From the NCBI GenBank assembly GCA_029961685.1, contig JARWKL010000008.1, positions 19,501,981 through 19,565,980 on the forward strand: 64,000 bases of DNA, given 5' to 3'. Below are positions 38,790 to 53,098 of this stretch, one piece after another. The position numbers were made by a program, and so were the translations under genes. The stretch's first letter is position 1; each line of letters starts with the position of its first letter. A model generated the notes under the pieces. It saw nothing but the letters and a program-made list of their open reading frames with translations. It did no database searches and was not told the DNA's origin. Source of the DNA: Aristolochia californica (taxonomy: Eukaryota > Streptophyta > Magnoliopsida > Piperales > Aristolochiaceae).

Positions 38790-41700
38790 TGGGTATGCAT
38801 GCTTTAAACATGTTAAAGATGCAAATGACCTATGGATCCAAACCTTTTAAAGAGAATAAATTTAAATTTCCTAGTGAACATGCGGTAGGATATTTACCTG
38901 AGTCAAACAAGTCATTATTTTGCCCATTTACAAAAAGCTGACCTAGAGATCATAGATGAGTGTAAAGTGCTTTATCATGTGTAGCGGGCTATATTTTTGT
39001 AAGGAATGACTTATGGATTGGGAGCCAACCCTCAATTAAAAATCCGCCGCCTCCCCCTTTTCCCGACGATTGTAGAACCTGTTATATAAAAACTAAAAAG
39101 AGTTTACAATCCTAAAAAATTTCATAAACTTTTTCGAATTATCTCTCTCTACATTTGTACATTTTAAATTTCCATTTTAGATGTATACTTTTTTCTTAAA
39201 TTAAAACTTGAGCTTTCACTTTCCCTTCATCTCGTAAACAAAAAAAGAGATAAAAGGCAAATAAATCACAACAAAATGAAAATTTTAGAGCTTATGAATA
39301 GAAGGAATTTAAAGCAATGACAAATGTAAGTAAAGAAAGTTTCTTCAAACATGACAAATGAACACAAAAATTTTGTTATCCAAGTTTTGGAAATTCCACT
39401 AGTTCAACCCTAATAGCTCGGACTTTTATAAGAAAGAGATTTTTCTACACATGTTTTAAAAATTAGATATGCATGCTTGAAACATGTTAAAGATTCAAAT
39501 GACCTATGGATCCAAACATTTAAAAGAGAATAACATTAAATTCCCAAGTGAGCGTGTGATGGGATTTTTACGAGAGTGAAACAAGCCGTTACATTGCCCA
39601 TTTATAAAAAACTGACCTATCGATCATAGATGATTGTAAAGTGATTTATCATACGTAATGGGGTATATTTTTGTGAGGAAGGACTAATGGATTGGGAGTC
39701 AACACTCAGTTAAAAATCCCCCACCTCCCCCTATTCCCGACGATTGTAGAACCAGATATATAAAAACTAAAAAGAGTTTACAATCCCTAAAAATTACAGA
39801 AACTTTTTGGAATGATCTCTCTCTACATTTGTGCATTGTGCATTTACATTTCAGATGTATTCTTTTTTCTTAAATAAAAACTTGAGTTTTCACAATCCCT
39901 TAATCTCGTAAACAAAAAAAGACATCAAAGGCAAATAGATCACCACAAAATGAAAATTTAGAAGTTTATGTTCCGAAAGAATTTAAGGTTATAATGAAAG
40001 TAAGTAAAGAAAATTTATTCACACACCAGAAATGAACACAAAATTTTTGTTATCCTAGTTTGGGAAATTCCACTAGTTCAACCATAATAGCTCGGAATTT
40101 TATACGAACGAGATTTTTCTACACATGTTTTAAAAAATGGATATGCATGCTTGAAACATGTTAAAGATGCAAATGACCTATGGATCTAAACCTTTTAAAG
40201 AGAATAACATTAAATTCCCAAGTGAACGTGCAACGGGATATTTACCCGAGTCAAACAAGCAATTATTTTCCCATTTACAAATAGCTGACCTAACGATCAT
40301 AGATGATTGTAAAGTGATTTATCATGCGTAAAGGGATACATTTTTTTAAGGAATGACTTATGGATTGGGAGTCAACACTCAGTTAAAAATTCCCCGCCTC
40401 CAACTTTTCTTAACTTTTGGAGAATGTAATATACAAAAACTAAAAAGAGTTTACAATCCCTAAAAATTATAGACACTTTTTGGAATTATCGCTCTCTACA
40501 TTTTTGCATTGCGCATTTCCATTTTAGATGTATATTTTTTTCTTAAATCAAAACTTGAGTTTCTACTTTCCCTTCATCTCGTAAACAAAAAAAGAGATAA
40601 AGGGAAAATAGATCACAACAAAATAAAAATTTTCCGGTTTATGTATGGAAAGAATTTAAAGCAATAACAAATGTAAGTAAAGAAAATTTATTCACACTCC
40701 AAAAATGAACACAAAAGTTTTGTTATCCAAGTTTGGGAAATTCCACTAGTTCAACCCTAATAGCTAGGAATTTTATAAGAAAAAGATTTTTCTACACATG
40801 TTTTAAAAAATAGATATGCATGTTTGAAACATGTTAAATTTGCAAATGACTATGGATCCAAACCTTTTAAAGAGAATAACATTAATTTCCCAAGTGAACA
40901 TGCGGTGGGATATTTACCTGAGTCAAACAAGCCATTATTTTACCCATTTGCAAAAAGCTGACCTAACCATCATTGATGATTGCAAAGTGATTTATAATGC
41001 GTAATGGGCTATATTTTTGTAAGGAATGACTTATGGATTGGGAGTCAACACTCAGTTAAAAATCCCCTACCTCCCCCTTTTCCTGACGATTGCTGAAGCT
41101 GATATATAAAAAAACTTAAAAGAGTTTACAATTTCTAAAAACTACACACACTTTTAGGAATTATCTCTCTCTAAATTTGTACATTATGCTTTTCCATTTT
41201 AGATGTATACTTTTTACTTAAATGAAAATTTGAGTTTTCACTTTCCCTTCATCTCGAAAACAAAAAAAAGAGATAAAAGGCAAATAGCTCACAACAAAAT
41301 GAAAATTTTAGAGTTTATGTATGGAAAGAATTTAAAGCCAAAACAAATGTAAGTAAAGAAAATTTATTCACACACAAAGAATGAACACAAAAGTTTTGTT
41401 ATCCAAGTTTGGAAATTTTCACTAGTTCCACTTTGATAGCTCGGAATTTTATAAGAAAAAGATTTTTCTACACATGTTTTAAAAAATGGATATGCATGCT
41501 TGAAACATGTTAAAGATGCAACTGTCCTATGGATCCAAACTTTTTAAAGAGAATAACATTAAATTCCCTAGTGTACATGTGGTGGGATATTTACCTGAGT
41601 CAAACTAGCCACTATTTTGCCCATTTACAAAACGCAGACACTACGATCATAGAGGAGTGTAAAGTGATTTATCATGCATAGCGGGCTATATTTTTGTAAG

Positions 41701-44700
41701 GAATGACTTATGGATTGAGAGTCAACACTCAGTCAAAAATCCCCGCCTCCCCCCTTTTCCTGACGATTGCAGAACCTGATATATAAAAACTAGAAAGAGT
41801 TTACAATCCCTAAAATTTAAAAACATTTTTTGGAATTATCTCTCTCTAAATTTGTGCATTGTGTTTCCATTTTAGATGTATACTTTTTTCTTAAATCAAA
41901 ACTTGAGTATTCACCTTCCCTTCATCTCGTAAACAAAAAAAAGATATAAAAGGCAAATAGATTATAAAAAAATGTAAATTTTAGAGTTTATGTAAGGAAA
42001 GAATTTAAAGAAATAAAAAATCTAAGTAAAGAAAATTTATTCACACACCACAAATGAACACGAAAGTTTTGTTAACCAAGTTTTGGAAATTCCACTAGTT
42101 CAAACCAAATTGCTCGGAATTTTATAAGAAAAAGATTTTTCTACACATGTTTTAAAAAATCGATAACAATGCTTGAAACATGTTAAATATGCAAATGACC
42201 TATGGATCCAAACCTTTTAAAGAGAATAACATTAAATTCCCAAGTGAACTTGTGGTGGGATATTTACCCGAGTCAAACATTCCATTACAAAAAGCTGATC
42301 AAACGATCATAGATGATTGCAAAGTGAATTATCATGTGTAACGGGCCATATTTTAGTAAGGAATAACTTATGGATGGGATCAACACGCAGTTTAAAATCC
42401 CCCGCGTCCCCTTTTTCCCTTCAATTGCAGAACCTGGTATATAAAAAATAAACAAAGTTTACAATCCATGAAATTACAGACACTTTTTTTAATTATCTCT
42501 CTCTACATTTGTGGATTTTGCATTTCCATTTTAGATATATACTTTTTTCTTAAATCAAAACTTGAGTTTTTACTTTCCCTTCATCTCGTAAACAAAAAAA
42601 AGATAAAAGGCAAATAGATCACAACAAAATGAAAGTTTTAGAGTTTATGTGAGGAAAGAATTGAAAGCAATAAAAAATGTATGTAAAGAAAATTAATTCA
42701 CACACCACAAATGAACACAAAAGTTTTGTGATGCAAATTTGGGAAATTCCACTAGTTCAACCCAAATAGCTCAAAATTTTATAAAAAAGAGATTTTTCTA
42801 CACAAGTTTTATAAAATGGATATGCATGCTTGAAACATGTTAAAGATGCACATGACCTATATATCCGAACCTTTTAAAGAGAATAACGTAAAATTCCCAA
42901 GTGAACGTGCGGTGGAATATTTACCCAAGTCAAACAAGCCATTATTTTGCCCATTTACAAAAACCTGACCAAATGATCATAGATGAGTGTAAAGTGATTT
43001 ATCATGCGTAGCGGGTTATATTTTTGTAAGGAATGACTTATGGATTGGGTGTCAACACTCTGTTCAAAATCCCACGCCTCCCCCTTTTCCCGACGATTGT
43101 AGAACCGGATATATAAAAACAAAAAAGAGTTTACAATCACTAAAAATTAGAGACACTTTCTGGAATTATCTCTCTCTACATTTGTGCATTGTGTATTTCC
43201 ATTTTAGATGTATACTTTTTTCTTAAATCAAAACTTGAGTTTTCACTTCTTCATCTCGTAAACAAAAAAAGATATTAAAGGCAAATAGATAACAACAAAC
43301 TGAAATTTTTAGAGTTTATGTACGGAAAGAATGAAAAGCAATAAAAAATGTAAGTAAAGAAAATTTTTTCACACACTACAAATGAACACAAAAGTTTTGT
43401 TATCCTAGTTTTGGAAATTCCTCTAGTTCATCCCTAACAGCTCGGAATTTTATGAGAAAGAGATTTTTCTACACATGCTTTAAAAAATGGATATGCATGC
43501 TTGAAACATGTTAAAGTTGCAAATGACTTATGGATCCAAACCTTTTAAAGATAAAAACATTAAATTTCCAAGTGAACATGCGGTGGGATATTTACTCGAG
43601 TCAAACAAGCCATTATTTTTCCCATTTACAAAAAGCTGACCTAGCGATCATAGATGATTGTAAAGTGATTTATCATGCGTAATGGGCTATAATTTTGTAA
43701 GGTATGACTTATGGATTAGGAGTCAACACTCAATTAAAAATCCTCCGCCTCCCCCTTTTCCCGACGATTGCAGAACCTCATACATAAAAACTAAAAAGAC
43801 CTTACAATTCGTAAAAAGTACAGACACTTTTTGGAATTATCTCTCTCTACTTTTGTGCATTGGGAATATCCATTTTAGGTGTATACTTTTTTCTTAAATC
43901 AAAACTTGAGTTTTCACTATCCTTTCATGTCGTAAACCCAAAAAGAGGTAAAAGGCAAATAGATCCCAACAAAATGAAATTTATTGAGTTTATGTTTGGA
44001 AAGAATTTAAAGCAATAACAAACGTAAGTAAATAAAATTTATTCACACACCACAAATGAACACAAAAGTTTTGTTATCCAAGTTTGGGAAATTCCACAAG
44101 TTCAACCCTAATTGCTCAGAATTGTTAAAGAAAGAGATTTTTTTACACATGTTTTAAAAAATGGATATGCATGCTTGAAACATGTTAAAGATGCAAATGA
44201 CCTATGGATCCAAACCTTTTAATAAGAATAACATTAAAATCCCGAGACAAACAAACCATTATTTTGCGCATTTACAAAATGATGACCTAACGATCATAGA
44301 TGATTGTAAAGTGATTTATCTTGCGTAACGGGCTATATTTTGGTAAGGAATGACTTATGGATTAGGAGTCAACAGTCAGTTAAAAATCCCCGCCTCCCCC
44401 TTTTCCCAACTATTTCAGAACCTGATAAATAAAAAATAAAAAGAGTTTAACATCCCTCAAAATTACCGCCACTTGTTTGAATTATCTCTCTCTACATTTG
44501 TGCACTTTGCATTTCCATTTTAGATGTATAATTTTTTCTTAAATCAAAACTTGAGTTTTCATTTTCCTTTCATCACGTAAACAAAAAAAGAGATAAAAGG
44601 CAAATAGATCACAACAAAATGAAATTTTTTGAGTTTATGTGTGGACAGAATTTAAAGCAACAAAAAATGTATGTAAAGAAAATTTACAAGTTTTGTAATG

Positions 44701-47451
44701 CAAGTTTGGGAAATTCCACTAGTTCAACCCTAATAGCTTCGAATATTATCAAAAAGAGATTTTCCTAGACATGTTTTAAAAATTGGATATGCATGCTTGA
44801 AACATGTTAAAGATGCACATGACTTATGGATCCAAACCTTTTAAATAGAATTACATTAAATTCCCAAGTGAACGTGTGTTGGGATATTTACCCGAGTCAA
44901 ACAAGCCATTATTTTGCCCATTTACAAAAACCTAACCTACTGATCATAGATGAGTGTAAAGTGATTTATCATGTGTAGCAGGCTATATTTTTGTAAGTAA
45001 TGACTTTTGTATTTGGAGTCAACACTCAGTTAAAAATCCCTCGATCCACCTTTTCCAGTCGATTGCAGAACCTCATATATAAAAACCAAAAAGACTTTAC
45101 AATTTCTAAAAATTACAGACACTTTTTTGAATTATCTCTCTCTACATTTGTGTATTGTGCTTTTCCATTTTAGATGTATAATTTTTTCTTAAATCATAAC
45201 TTGACGTTTCACTTTCCCTTCTTCCCGTAAAAAAAAAAGAGATAAAAGGCAAATAGATCCCAACAAAATGAAAATTTTAGAGTTAATGTGTGGAAAGAAT
45301 TTGAAGAAGTAACAAACGTAAGTAAAGAAATTTTATTCACACACCACAAATGAACACAATTTTTTTGTAATCCATGTTTGGGAAATTCCATTAGTTCAAC
45401 CTTAATAGCTCGGAATTTTCTAATAAGCAGATTTTTCTACACATTTTTTAAAAAATGGATATGCTTGAAACATATTAAAGTTGAAAATGACCTATGGATC
45501 CTAACCTTTTAAAAATAATAACATTAAATTCCCAAGTGAACGTGCGGTGGGATATTTACGTGAGTCAATCAAGCCATTATTTTGCCCATTTACAAAAAGC
45601 TGACCTACCGATCGTTGATGACTGTAAAATGATTTATAATGCGTAATGGGCTATATTTTTGTCAAGAATGACTTATGGATTTAGAGTCAACACTCAGTTA
45701 AAAATCCCCCGCCTCCCCATTTTCCCGACGATTGCAGAACCTGATATATCAAAACTAAAAACAGTTTACAATCCATAAAAATTACAGACATTGTTTGGAA
45801 TTATCTCTCTCTACATTTGTGCACTGTGCATTTCCATTTTAGATGTATACTTTTTTTCTTAAATCAAAACTTGCGTTTTAACTTTCCCTTCATCTCGTAA
45901 ATAGAAAAAGAGATAAAAGGCAAATAGATCACAACACAGTGAAAATTATAGAGTTTTTTTATGGAAAGAATTTAAAGCAAAAACAAATGTAAGTAAACAA
46001 AAATTTTCACATACCACAAATGAACACAAACATTTTTTATCCAAGTTGAGGAAATTCCACTAGTTCAACCCTAATAGCACGGAATTTTTTAAGAAAGAGA
46101 CTTTTCTACACATGTTTTAAAAAGTCGATATGCATGCCTGAAACATGTTAAAGATGCAAATGACCTATGGATCCAAACCTGTTAAAGAGAATAACATTAA
46201 ATACCCAAGTGAACATGTGGTGAGATATTTACCCGAGTCAAACAAGCCATTATTTTGTCCAGTTACAAAAAGCTTACCTAACGAGCATAGATGAGTGTAA
46301 AGTGATTTATCATGTGTAATGGGCAATATTTTTGTAAGGAATAAATTGATGGATTTGGAGTCAACACTCAGTTAAAAATCCCCCGCCTCCCCCTTTTCCT
46401 GACGATTGTAGAACCTGATATATAAAAACTAAAAACAATTTACAATCCCTAAAAATTACAGACACTGTTTGGAATTATCTCTCTCTACATTTATGCACTG
46501 TACATTTTCATTTTAGATGTATACTTTTTTCTTAAATCAAAACTTGAGTTTTCACTTTCCCTTCATCTCGTTAACAAAAAAAGAGATAAAAGGGAAATAG
46601 ATCACAACAAAATGAAATTTTTAGAGTTTATATATGGAAAGAATTTAAAGCAATAACAAATATAAGTAAGGAAAATTTATTCATACCCCACAAATGAACA
46701 AAAAATTTTTGTTATCCAAGTTTGGGAAATTCCACTATTTCAACCCTAAAGGCTCGGAATTTTCTAAGGAAGAGATTTTTCCACTCGTCTTAAAAAATAG
46801 ATATGCTTGAAATATGTTAAAGATGAAAATGTCCTATGGATCCAAACCTTTTAAAGAGAATAACATTAAATTCCAAAGTGAACATGCGGTGGGATATTTA
46901 CCCGAGTCAAACAAGCCATTACTTTCACATTTACAAAAAGCTGACCTAACGATCATAGATGATTGTAAAGTGATTTATAAAGCGAACGGGCTATACTTTT
47001 GTAAGGAATGACTTAAAGATTGGGAGTCAAAATCCCCACCTCCCCCTTTTCTCGATGATTGCAGAACGTGATATTTAAAAACTAAAAAGAGTTTAAAATC
47101 CCTAAAAATTATAGACACTTTTTGGAATTATCTCTCTCTACATTTGTGCATTGTGCAATTACATTTTAGATGTCTTCTTTTTTCTTCAATCAAAACTTGA
47201 GTTTTTGATTTCCCGTCTTCTCGCAAACAAAAAAAGAGATAAAAGGCAAATAGATCACACCAAAATGAAAATTTTAGAGTTTGTGTCCGGAAAGAATTTA
47301 AAGAAACATGGAATGTAAGTAAAGAAAATTTATTCACACACCACAAATGAACACAAATGGTTTGTTATCCAAGTTTGGGAAATTGCACTAGTTCAACCCT
47401 ATTAGCTCAGAATTTTATAAGAAAGAGATTTTTGAACACATGTTTTAAAAA
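38790..47451. repeat. Diverged monomers, 38.8-47.5 kb
   Basis: Landmarks lie at 38790, 39464, 40138, 40811, 41487, 42160, 42827, 43488, 44162, 44784, 45456, 46125 and 46798. Several carry small deletions: about 42285 (TCAAACATTCCATTACAAAA), about 44243 (AAAATCCCGAGACAAAC) and about 44688 (AAAATTTACAAGTTTTG), these last two making the 622-bp monomer; GCATG lost from the landmark at 45460 and 46802; about 13 bp at 47025. A weak three-monomer relation links 42.2-43.5 kb with 44.2-45.5 kb. No gene-like sequence is present. Confidence 0.88.
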
Positions 47452-47679
47452 TAGATTTGCAAGCTTGAAACATGTTAAAGTTGAAAATGTCCTATGGATC
47501 CAAAACCTTTTAAAGAGAATAACATTAGACTCTCAAGTGAACATGTGGTGGGATATTTACCCGAGTCAAACAAGCAATTATTTTGCCCATTTACAAAAAG
47601 TTGACTTAACGATCATAGATGATTGTAAAGTGATTTACCATGTGTAACGGGCTATATTTTTTTTATAGAATGTCTTATG

Positions 47680-47861
47680 GATTGGTAGTCAACACTTACT
47701 TAAAAATCCCCCGCATCCCTTTTTTCCCGACGATTGCAAAACTTGATATCTAAAAACAAAAAAGAGTTTACAATCCCTAAAAATTATAGGCACTTTTTAA
47801 AATTATCTCTCTCTACATTTGTGCATTGTGCATTTCCATTTTAGATGTATACTTTTTTCTT
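47680..47861. repeat. 182-bp tract identical to the next monomer (donor or recipient)
   Basis: The tract from GATTGGTAGTCAACACTTAC through the TTTTTTCTT before AAATC matches 48355-48536 exactly at an offset of 675 bp. It includes rare words (CCGCATCCCTTTTTTCCC, GATATCTAAAAAC, TTATAGGCACTTTTTAAAAT). Flanking sequence of the two monomers differs at the usual high rate. Confidence 0.85.
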
Positions 47862-48354
47862 AAATCAAAAATTGAGTTTTCACTTTCCCTTCAACTCCTA
47901 AACAAAAAAAGAGATAAAAGGCAAAAGGATCACTACAAAATGAAAATTTTAGAGTTCAGGTATGGAAAGAATTCAAAGCAATAAAAAAATGCAAGTAAAT
48001 AAAATTTATTCACTCACCACAAATGAACACAAAAGTTTTCTTATCCAAGTTTGGAAAATTCCATTAGTTCAACCCTACTAGCTCAGAATTTTATAAGAAA
48101 GAGATTATTCTACACATGTTTTAAATAAGGGATATGCATGCTTGAAACATGTTCAAGATGCAAATGACCTATGGATCCAAACCTTTTAAAGAAAATAACA
48201 TTAGATTCTCAAGTAAATGTGCGGTGGCTTATTTTCCCGAGTCAAACAAGCCATTATTTTTCCCATTTACAAAAAACTGACCTAAAGATCATAGATGATT
48301 GTAAAGTGATTTATCATGCGTAACGGGCTATAGTTTTGTAAGGAATGACTTATA

Positions 48355-48536
48355 GATTGGTAGTCAACACTTACTTAAAAATCCCCCGCATCCCTTTTTT
48401 CCCGACGATTGCAAAACTTGATATCTAAAAACAAAAAAGAGTTTACAATCCCTAAAAATTATAGGCACTTTTTAAAATTATCTCTCTCTACATTTGTGCA
48501 TTGTGCATTTCCATTTTAGATGTATACTTTTTTCTT
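48355..48536. repeat. 182-bp tract identical to the previous monomer
   Basis: This is the partner of 47680-47861. Immediately outside it the two copies differ (ATGGATTGG against ATAGATTGG upstream; TTCTTGAGTC against TTCTTAAATC downstream). Gene conversion or a short exchange between adjacent monomers is the simplest explanation. Confidence 0.85.
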
Positions 48537-51268
48537 GAGTCAAAAGTTGAGTTTTCACTTTCCCTTCAACTCGTAAACAAAAAAAGAGATAAAAGGCAAA
48601 TAGATCACAACAAAATGAAAATTTTAGAGTTGATGTATGGAAAAAATTTAAAGCAATAACAAATGTAAGTAAATAAATTTTTTTCACACACCAGAAATGA
48701 ACACAAAAGTTTTGTTATCCAATTTTGGGAAATTCCACTAGTTCAACCCTTATAGCTTGGAATTTTATAAGAAAGAGATTTTTCTACATATGTTTTAAAA
48801 ATTGGATATGCATGGTTGAAACATGTTAAAGATGCAAATGGCCTATGGATCCAAACCTTTTAAAGAGGATAACATTAGATTCTCATATGAAAGTGCGATG
48901 GGATATTTACCCGAGTCAAGCAATCCATTATTTTGCCCACTTACAAAAAGCTCACCTAACGATCATAGATGATTGTAAAGTGATTTATCATGCATAACGG
49001 GCTATATTTTTTTAAGGAATGACTTATGGATTGATAGTCAACACTTAGTTAAAAATCCCCCGTCTCCCCCTTTTCCCAACAATTGCAAAACCTGATATGT
49101 AAAAACAAAAACGATTTTACAATCCTTAAAAATTATATACACTTTTATGATTTATCTCTCTCTAAATTTTTCCATTGTGCATTTCCTTTTTAGATATATA
49201 CTTTTTTCTTAAATCAAAACTTGAGTTTTCACTTTCCCTTCATCCGTAAAACAAACAAGAGATAACTGGCAAAAATAGATCACACCAAAATGAAAATTTT
49301 AGAGTTTAAGTATGGAAACAATTTAAACCAATTACAAATTTAAGTAAATAAAATTTATTTTCACATCACAAATAACACAAAAGTTTAGTTATCCAAATTT
49401 GGGAAATTGCACTAATTCAACCCAAATAGCTTGGAATTTTATAAGACAAAGATTTTTCTACACTGGTTTTAAAAAATGGATATGCATACTTGAAACAAGT
49501 TAAAGATGTATATGACCTAAGGATCCAAAATTTTTAAAGAGATTAAAATTAGATTCTCTAGTGAACATGAGGTGGGATATTTACCCGAGTAAAACAAGCA
49601 ATTATTTTGCCCATTTAAAAAGAGTTGACCAAACGATCATAGATGATTGTAATGTCATTTATCATGCTTAATAGGCAATATTTTTGCAAGGAATGAATTA
49701 TGAATTGGGAGTCAACACTCAGGTAAAAATTCCCCGCCTCCCCCTTTTCCCGACGATTGCAAAATCTGATATATAAAAACTAAAAAGAGTTTACAATCCC
49801 AAAAAATTACAAATATTTTTTGGAATTATCTCTCTCTACATGTGCGCATTGTGCATTTCAATTTTATATGTATACTTTTTTCTAAAATCAAAACTTGAGT
49901 TTTCACTTTCCCTTCACTTCGTAAACAAGAAAAGAGATAAAAGGGAAAAATAGATCACAACAAAATGAAAATTTTAGAGTTTATGTATGGAAAGAATTTA
50001 AAGCAATAACAAATGTAAGTAAATAAAATTTATTCACACACCACGGTTGAACACAAAAGTTTTGTTATCCAATTTTGGGAAATTCCAATAGTTCAACCCT
50101 AACTACTTGGAATTTTATAAGAAAGAAATTTTTCTACACATGTTTTAAAAAATGGATATGCATGCTTGAAACATGTTAAATATGCAAATGACCTATGGAG
50201 CCAAACCTTTTAAAGAGAATAATATTAAATTCTCTATTGAACGCGCGATGGGATTTTTATCCGAGTCAAACAAGCCATTATTTTGCCCATTTACAAAAAG
50301 ATGACCTAACGATCATAAATTATTCTAAAATGATTTATCATGCGTAATGGGTTATATTTTTTTAAGGAATGACTTAAGGATTGGGAGTCAGTAGTCAGTT
50401 AAAAATCCACCACCTCCACCTTTTCCTGACATTTGCAGAACCTGATAAAGAAATGCAAAAAAGAGTTTACAATCCCTAAAAATTGTAGACACTTTTTCGA
50501 ATTATCTCTCTCTACATTTGTGCGTTGTGCATTTCCAATTTAGATGTAGACTTTTTTCTTAAATCAAAACTTGAGTTTTCACTTTCCCTTCATCTCGTAA
50601 ACAAAACAAGAGATAAAAGGCAAATAGATCACAACAAAATGAAAATTTAAGAGTTTATGAGTGGAAATAATTCAAAGAAATAAATAAATGAAAGTAAAGA
50701 AAATTTATTCACTCACTACAAAAGAACACATAAGTTTTGTTACCCAAGTTTGGGAAATTCCACTTGTTCAACCCTAACTGCTCTGAATTTTAAAAGAAAG
50801 AGATTTTTCTACACATGTTTTAAAAAATGGATATGCATGCTTGAAATATGTTAAAGAGGCACATGACCTATGGATCAAAAACTTTTAAAGAGAATAACAT
50901 TAAATTCTCAACTGACGGTGCGGTGGGATATTTACTCGAGTCAAACTAGCCCTTATTTTTTCCCTTTACAAAAAGTTGACCTAACGATCATAGATGATTG
51001 TAAAGTGATTTATCATGCGTAACTGGCTATATTTTTGCAAGGCAGGACTTATGGATTGGGAGTCAACACATAGTTAAAATTCCCTCACCTCCCATTTTTC
51101 CCAACGATTTCAAAACTTGATATATAAAAACTAAAAAAGTGTTTACCCTAAAAACTATAGACACTTTTGAGAATTATCTCTCTCTACATTTGTGCACTCT
51201 GCATTTCCATTTAAGATGTATAATTTTTTCTTAAATCAAAGCTTGAGTTTTCACTTTCCCTTCATCTC

Positions 51269-51495
51269 GTAAACAAAAAAAGAGATAAAAGGCAAAAGGA
51301 TCACAACAAAATGAAAATTTTAGAGTTCAGGTATGGAAAGAATTCAAAGCAATAAAAAAATGCAAGTAAATAAAATTTATTCACTCACCACAAATGAACA
51401 CAAAAGTTTTCTTATCCAAGTTTGGAAAATTCCATTAGTTCAACCCTAATAGCTCAAAATTTTATAAGAAAGAGATTATTCTACACATGTTTTAA
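51269..51495. repeat. Near-identical tract shared with 47898-48124 (offset 3371 bp)
   Basis: Both tracts contain GGCAAAAGGATCAC, TTAGAGTTCAGGTATGG, AATAAAAAAATGCAAGTAAA, TTCACTCACCACAAATG, AGTTTTCTTATCC and GAGATTATTCTACAC, none typical of other monomers. I saw only a few differences in about 227 bp. The offset equals five monomers, so this is either a conversion tract or the last trace of a five-monomer duplication. Confidence 0.8.
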
Positions 51496-53004
51496 AAAAT
51501 GGATATGTATGCTTGAAACATGTTAAAGATGCAAATGACCTATGGATCCAAACCTTTTAAAGAGAATAACATTAAATTCTCATGTGAACGTGTGGTGGGA
51601 TCTTTACTTGAGTCAAACAAGCCATTATTTTGCCCATTTACAAAAAGCTGGCGTAGCTATCATAGATGATTTAAAGTGATTTATCATGCGTAATGGGCTA
51701 TATTTTGTTAAGGAATTACTCATAGATTGGGAGTCAACACTAAGATAAAAATCCCCAGCCTCCCCCATTTATCGATCATTGCAGATCCTGATAAATAAAA
51801 ACTAAAAGGAATTTAGAATCCCTAAAAATAACCGACACTTTTAGAAGTTATCTCTCTCTACATTTGGGCATTGTGCATTTCCATTTTAGATGTATACATT
51901 TTTCTTAAATCAAAGCTTGAATTTTCACTATCCCTTCATCTCGTAAAAAAAAAGCGATAAAAGGCAAGAGGATCACAACAAAATGAAAATTTTAGAGTTT
52001 ATGTATGGAAATAATTTAAAGCAATAAACAAATATAAGTAAAGAAAATTGATTCACACACCTCAAATGAACACAAAAGTTTTGTTATTTAAGTTTGGGAA
52101 ATTCCACTAGTTCAACCCTAATAGCTCGGAATTTTATAAGACAGAGATTTTGCTATACATGTTTTAAAAAATGGATATGCATGCTTGAAACATATTAAAG
52201 ATGCAAATGACCTAGGGATCCAAACCTTTTAAAGAGAATAACATTAAATTATCAAGTGAATGTGTGGTGGGGTATTTACCTAAGTCAAACAAGCCATTAT
52301 TTTACTCATTTACCAAAAGCAGACCTAACTATCAATGATGATTGTGAAGTGATTTATCATGCGTAACGGGCTAAGTTTTTGTAAGGAATGACTTATAGAT
52401 TGGGAGTCAACACTCAGTTCAAAATCCCCCGCCTCCCCCTTTTCTCGAAGATTGCAGAACCTGATATATAAAAATTAAAAAGAGTTTACTATCCCTAAAT
52501 ATTATAGACACTTTTTATAATTATCTCTCTCTACATTTGTGCATTGTGCATTTCCATTTTTTGATATATAGTTTTTTCTTAAATGAATACTTCAGTTTTC
52601 ACAATCCTTTCATCTCGTAAACAAAAAAAGAGATTAAAGGCAAATAAATCACAACAAAATGAAAATTTTAGAGTTTATATATGGAAAGAATTTAAAGCAA
52701 TAAATAAATGTAAGTAAATAAAATTTATACCACACCACAAATCAACACAAAAGTTTTGTTATCCAAGTTTGGGAAATTCCACTACTTCAACCCTAATAGC
52801 TTGGAATTTTATAAGAAAGGTATTGTTCTACACATGTTTTAAAAATGGATATGCATGCTTGAAACATGTTAAAGATGCATATTACCTATAGATCTAAACC
52901 TTTTAAAGAGAATAACTTTAAATTCTCAAGTGAACGTGCGGTGGGATATTTACCCGAGTCAAATAAGCCATTATTTTGACCATTGACAAAAAGTAGACTT
53001 AACA

Positions 53005-53033
53005 ATCATAGATGATTGTAAAGTGATTTATCA
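53005..53033. other. Cluster of short palindromes ATCAT/ATGAT (representative)
   Basis: ATCAT-AG-ATGAT (53005-53016) is followed eight bases later by TGAT-TT-ATCA (53024-53033). The cluster is retained in most monomers, although single bases vary (for example GATTATTCT in F and G). No function is inferred. Confidence 0.5.
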
Positions 53034-53098
53034 TGCGTAATAGGATATATTTTTGAAAGCAATGACTTATGGATTGTGAGTCAACACTCAGTTAAAAA

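Larger units (their letters stand above)
47452..52845. repeat. Diverged monomers with conversion tracts, 47.5-52.8 kb
   Basis: Landmarks lie at 47452, 48129, 48803, 49477, 50153, 50828, 51500 and 52172, with regular 672-677-bp spacing. Many copies have ATTAGATTCTC or ATTAAATTCTC where the left part of the window has ATTAAATTCCC. Two near-identical tracts stand out (47680-47861 with 48355-48536, and 47898-48124 with 51269-51495). The change to the right-hand subfamily (AAAGCTTGAG, GAATTCAAAGC) takes place in this block. Confidence 0.85.

Noticed and set aside
47357..47647. 96-codon open frame, the longest in the window
   Set aside because: It spans the landmark and BamHI blocks of an ordinary monomer. 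Equivalent positions in neighbouring monomers carry stops, and it has no recognisable motif.
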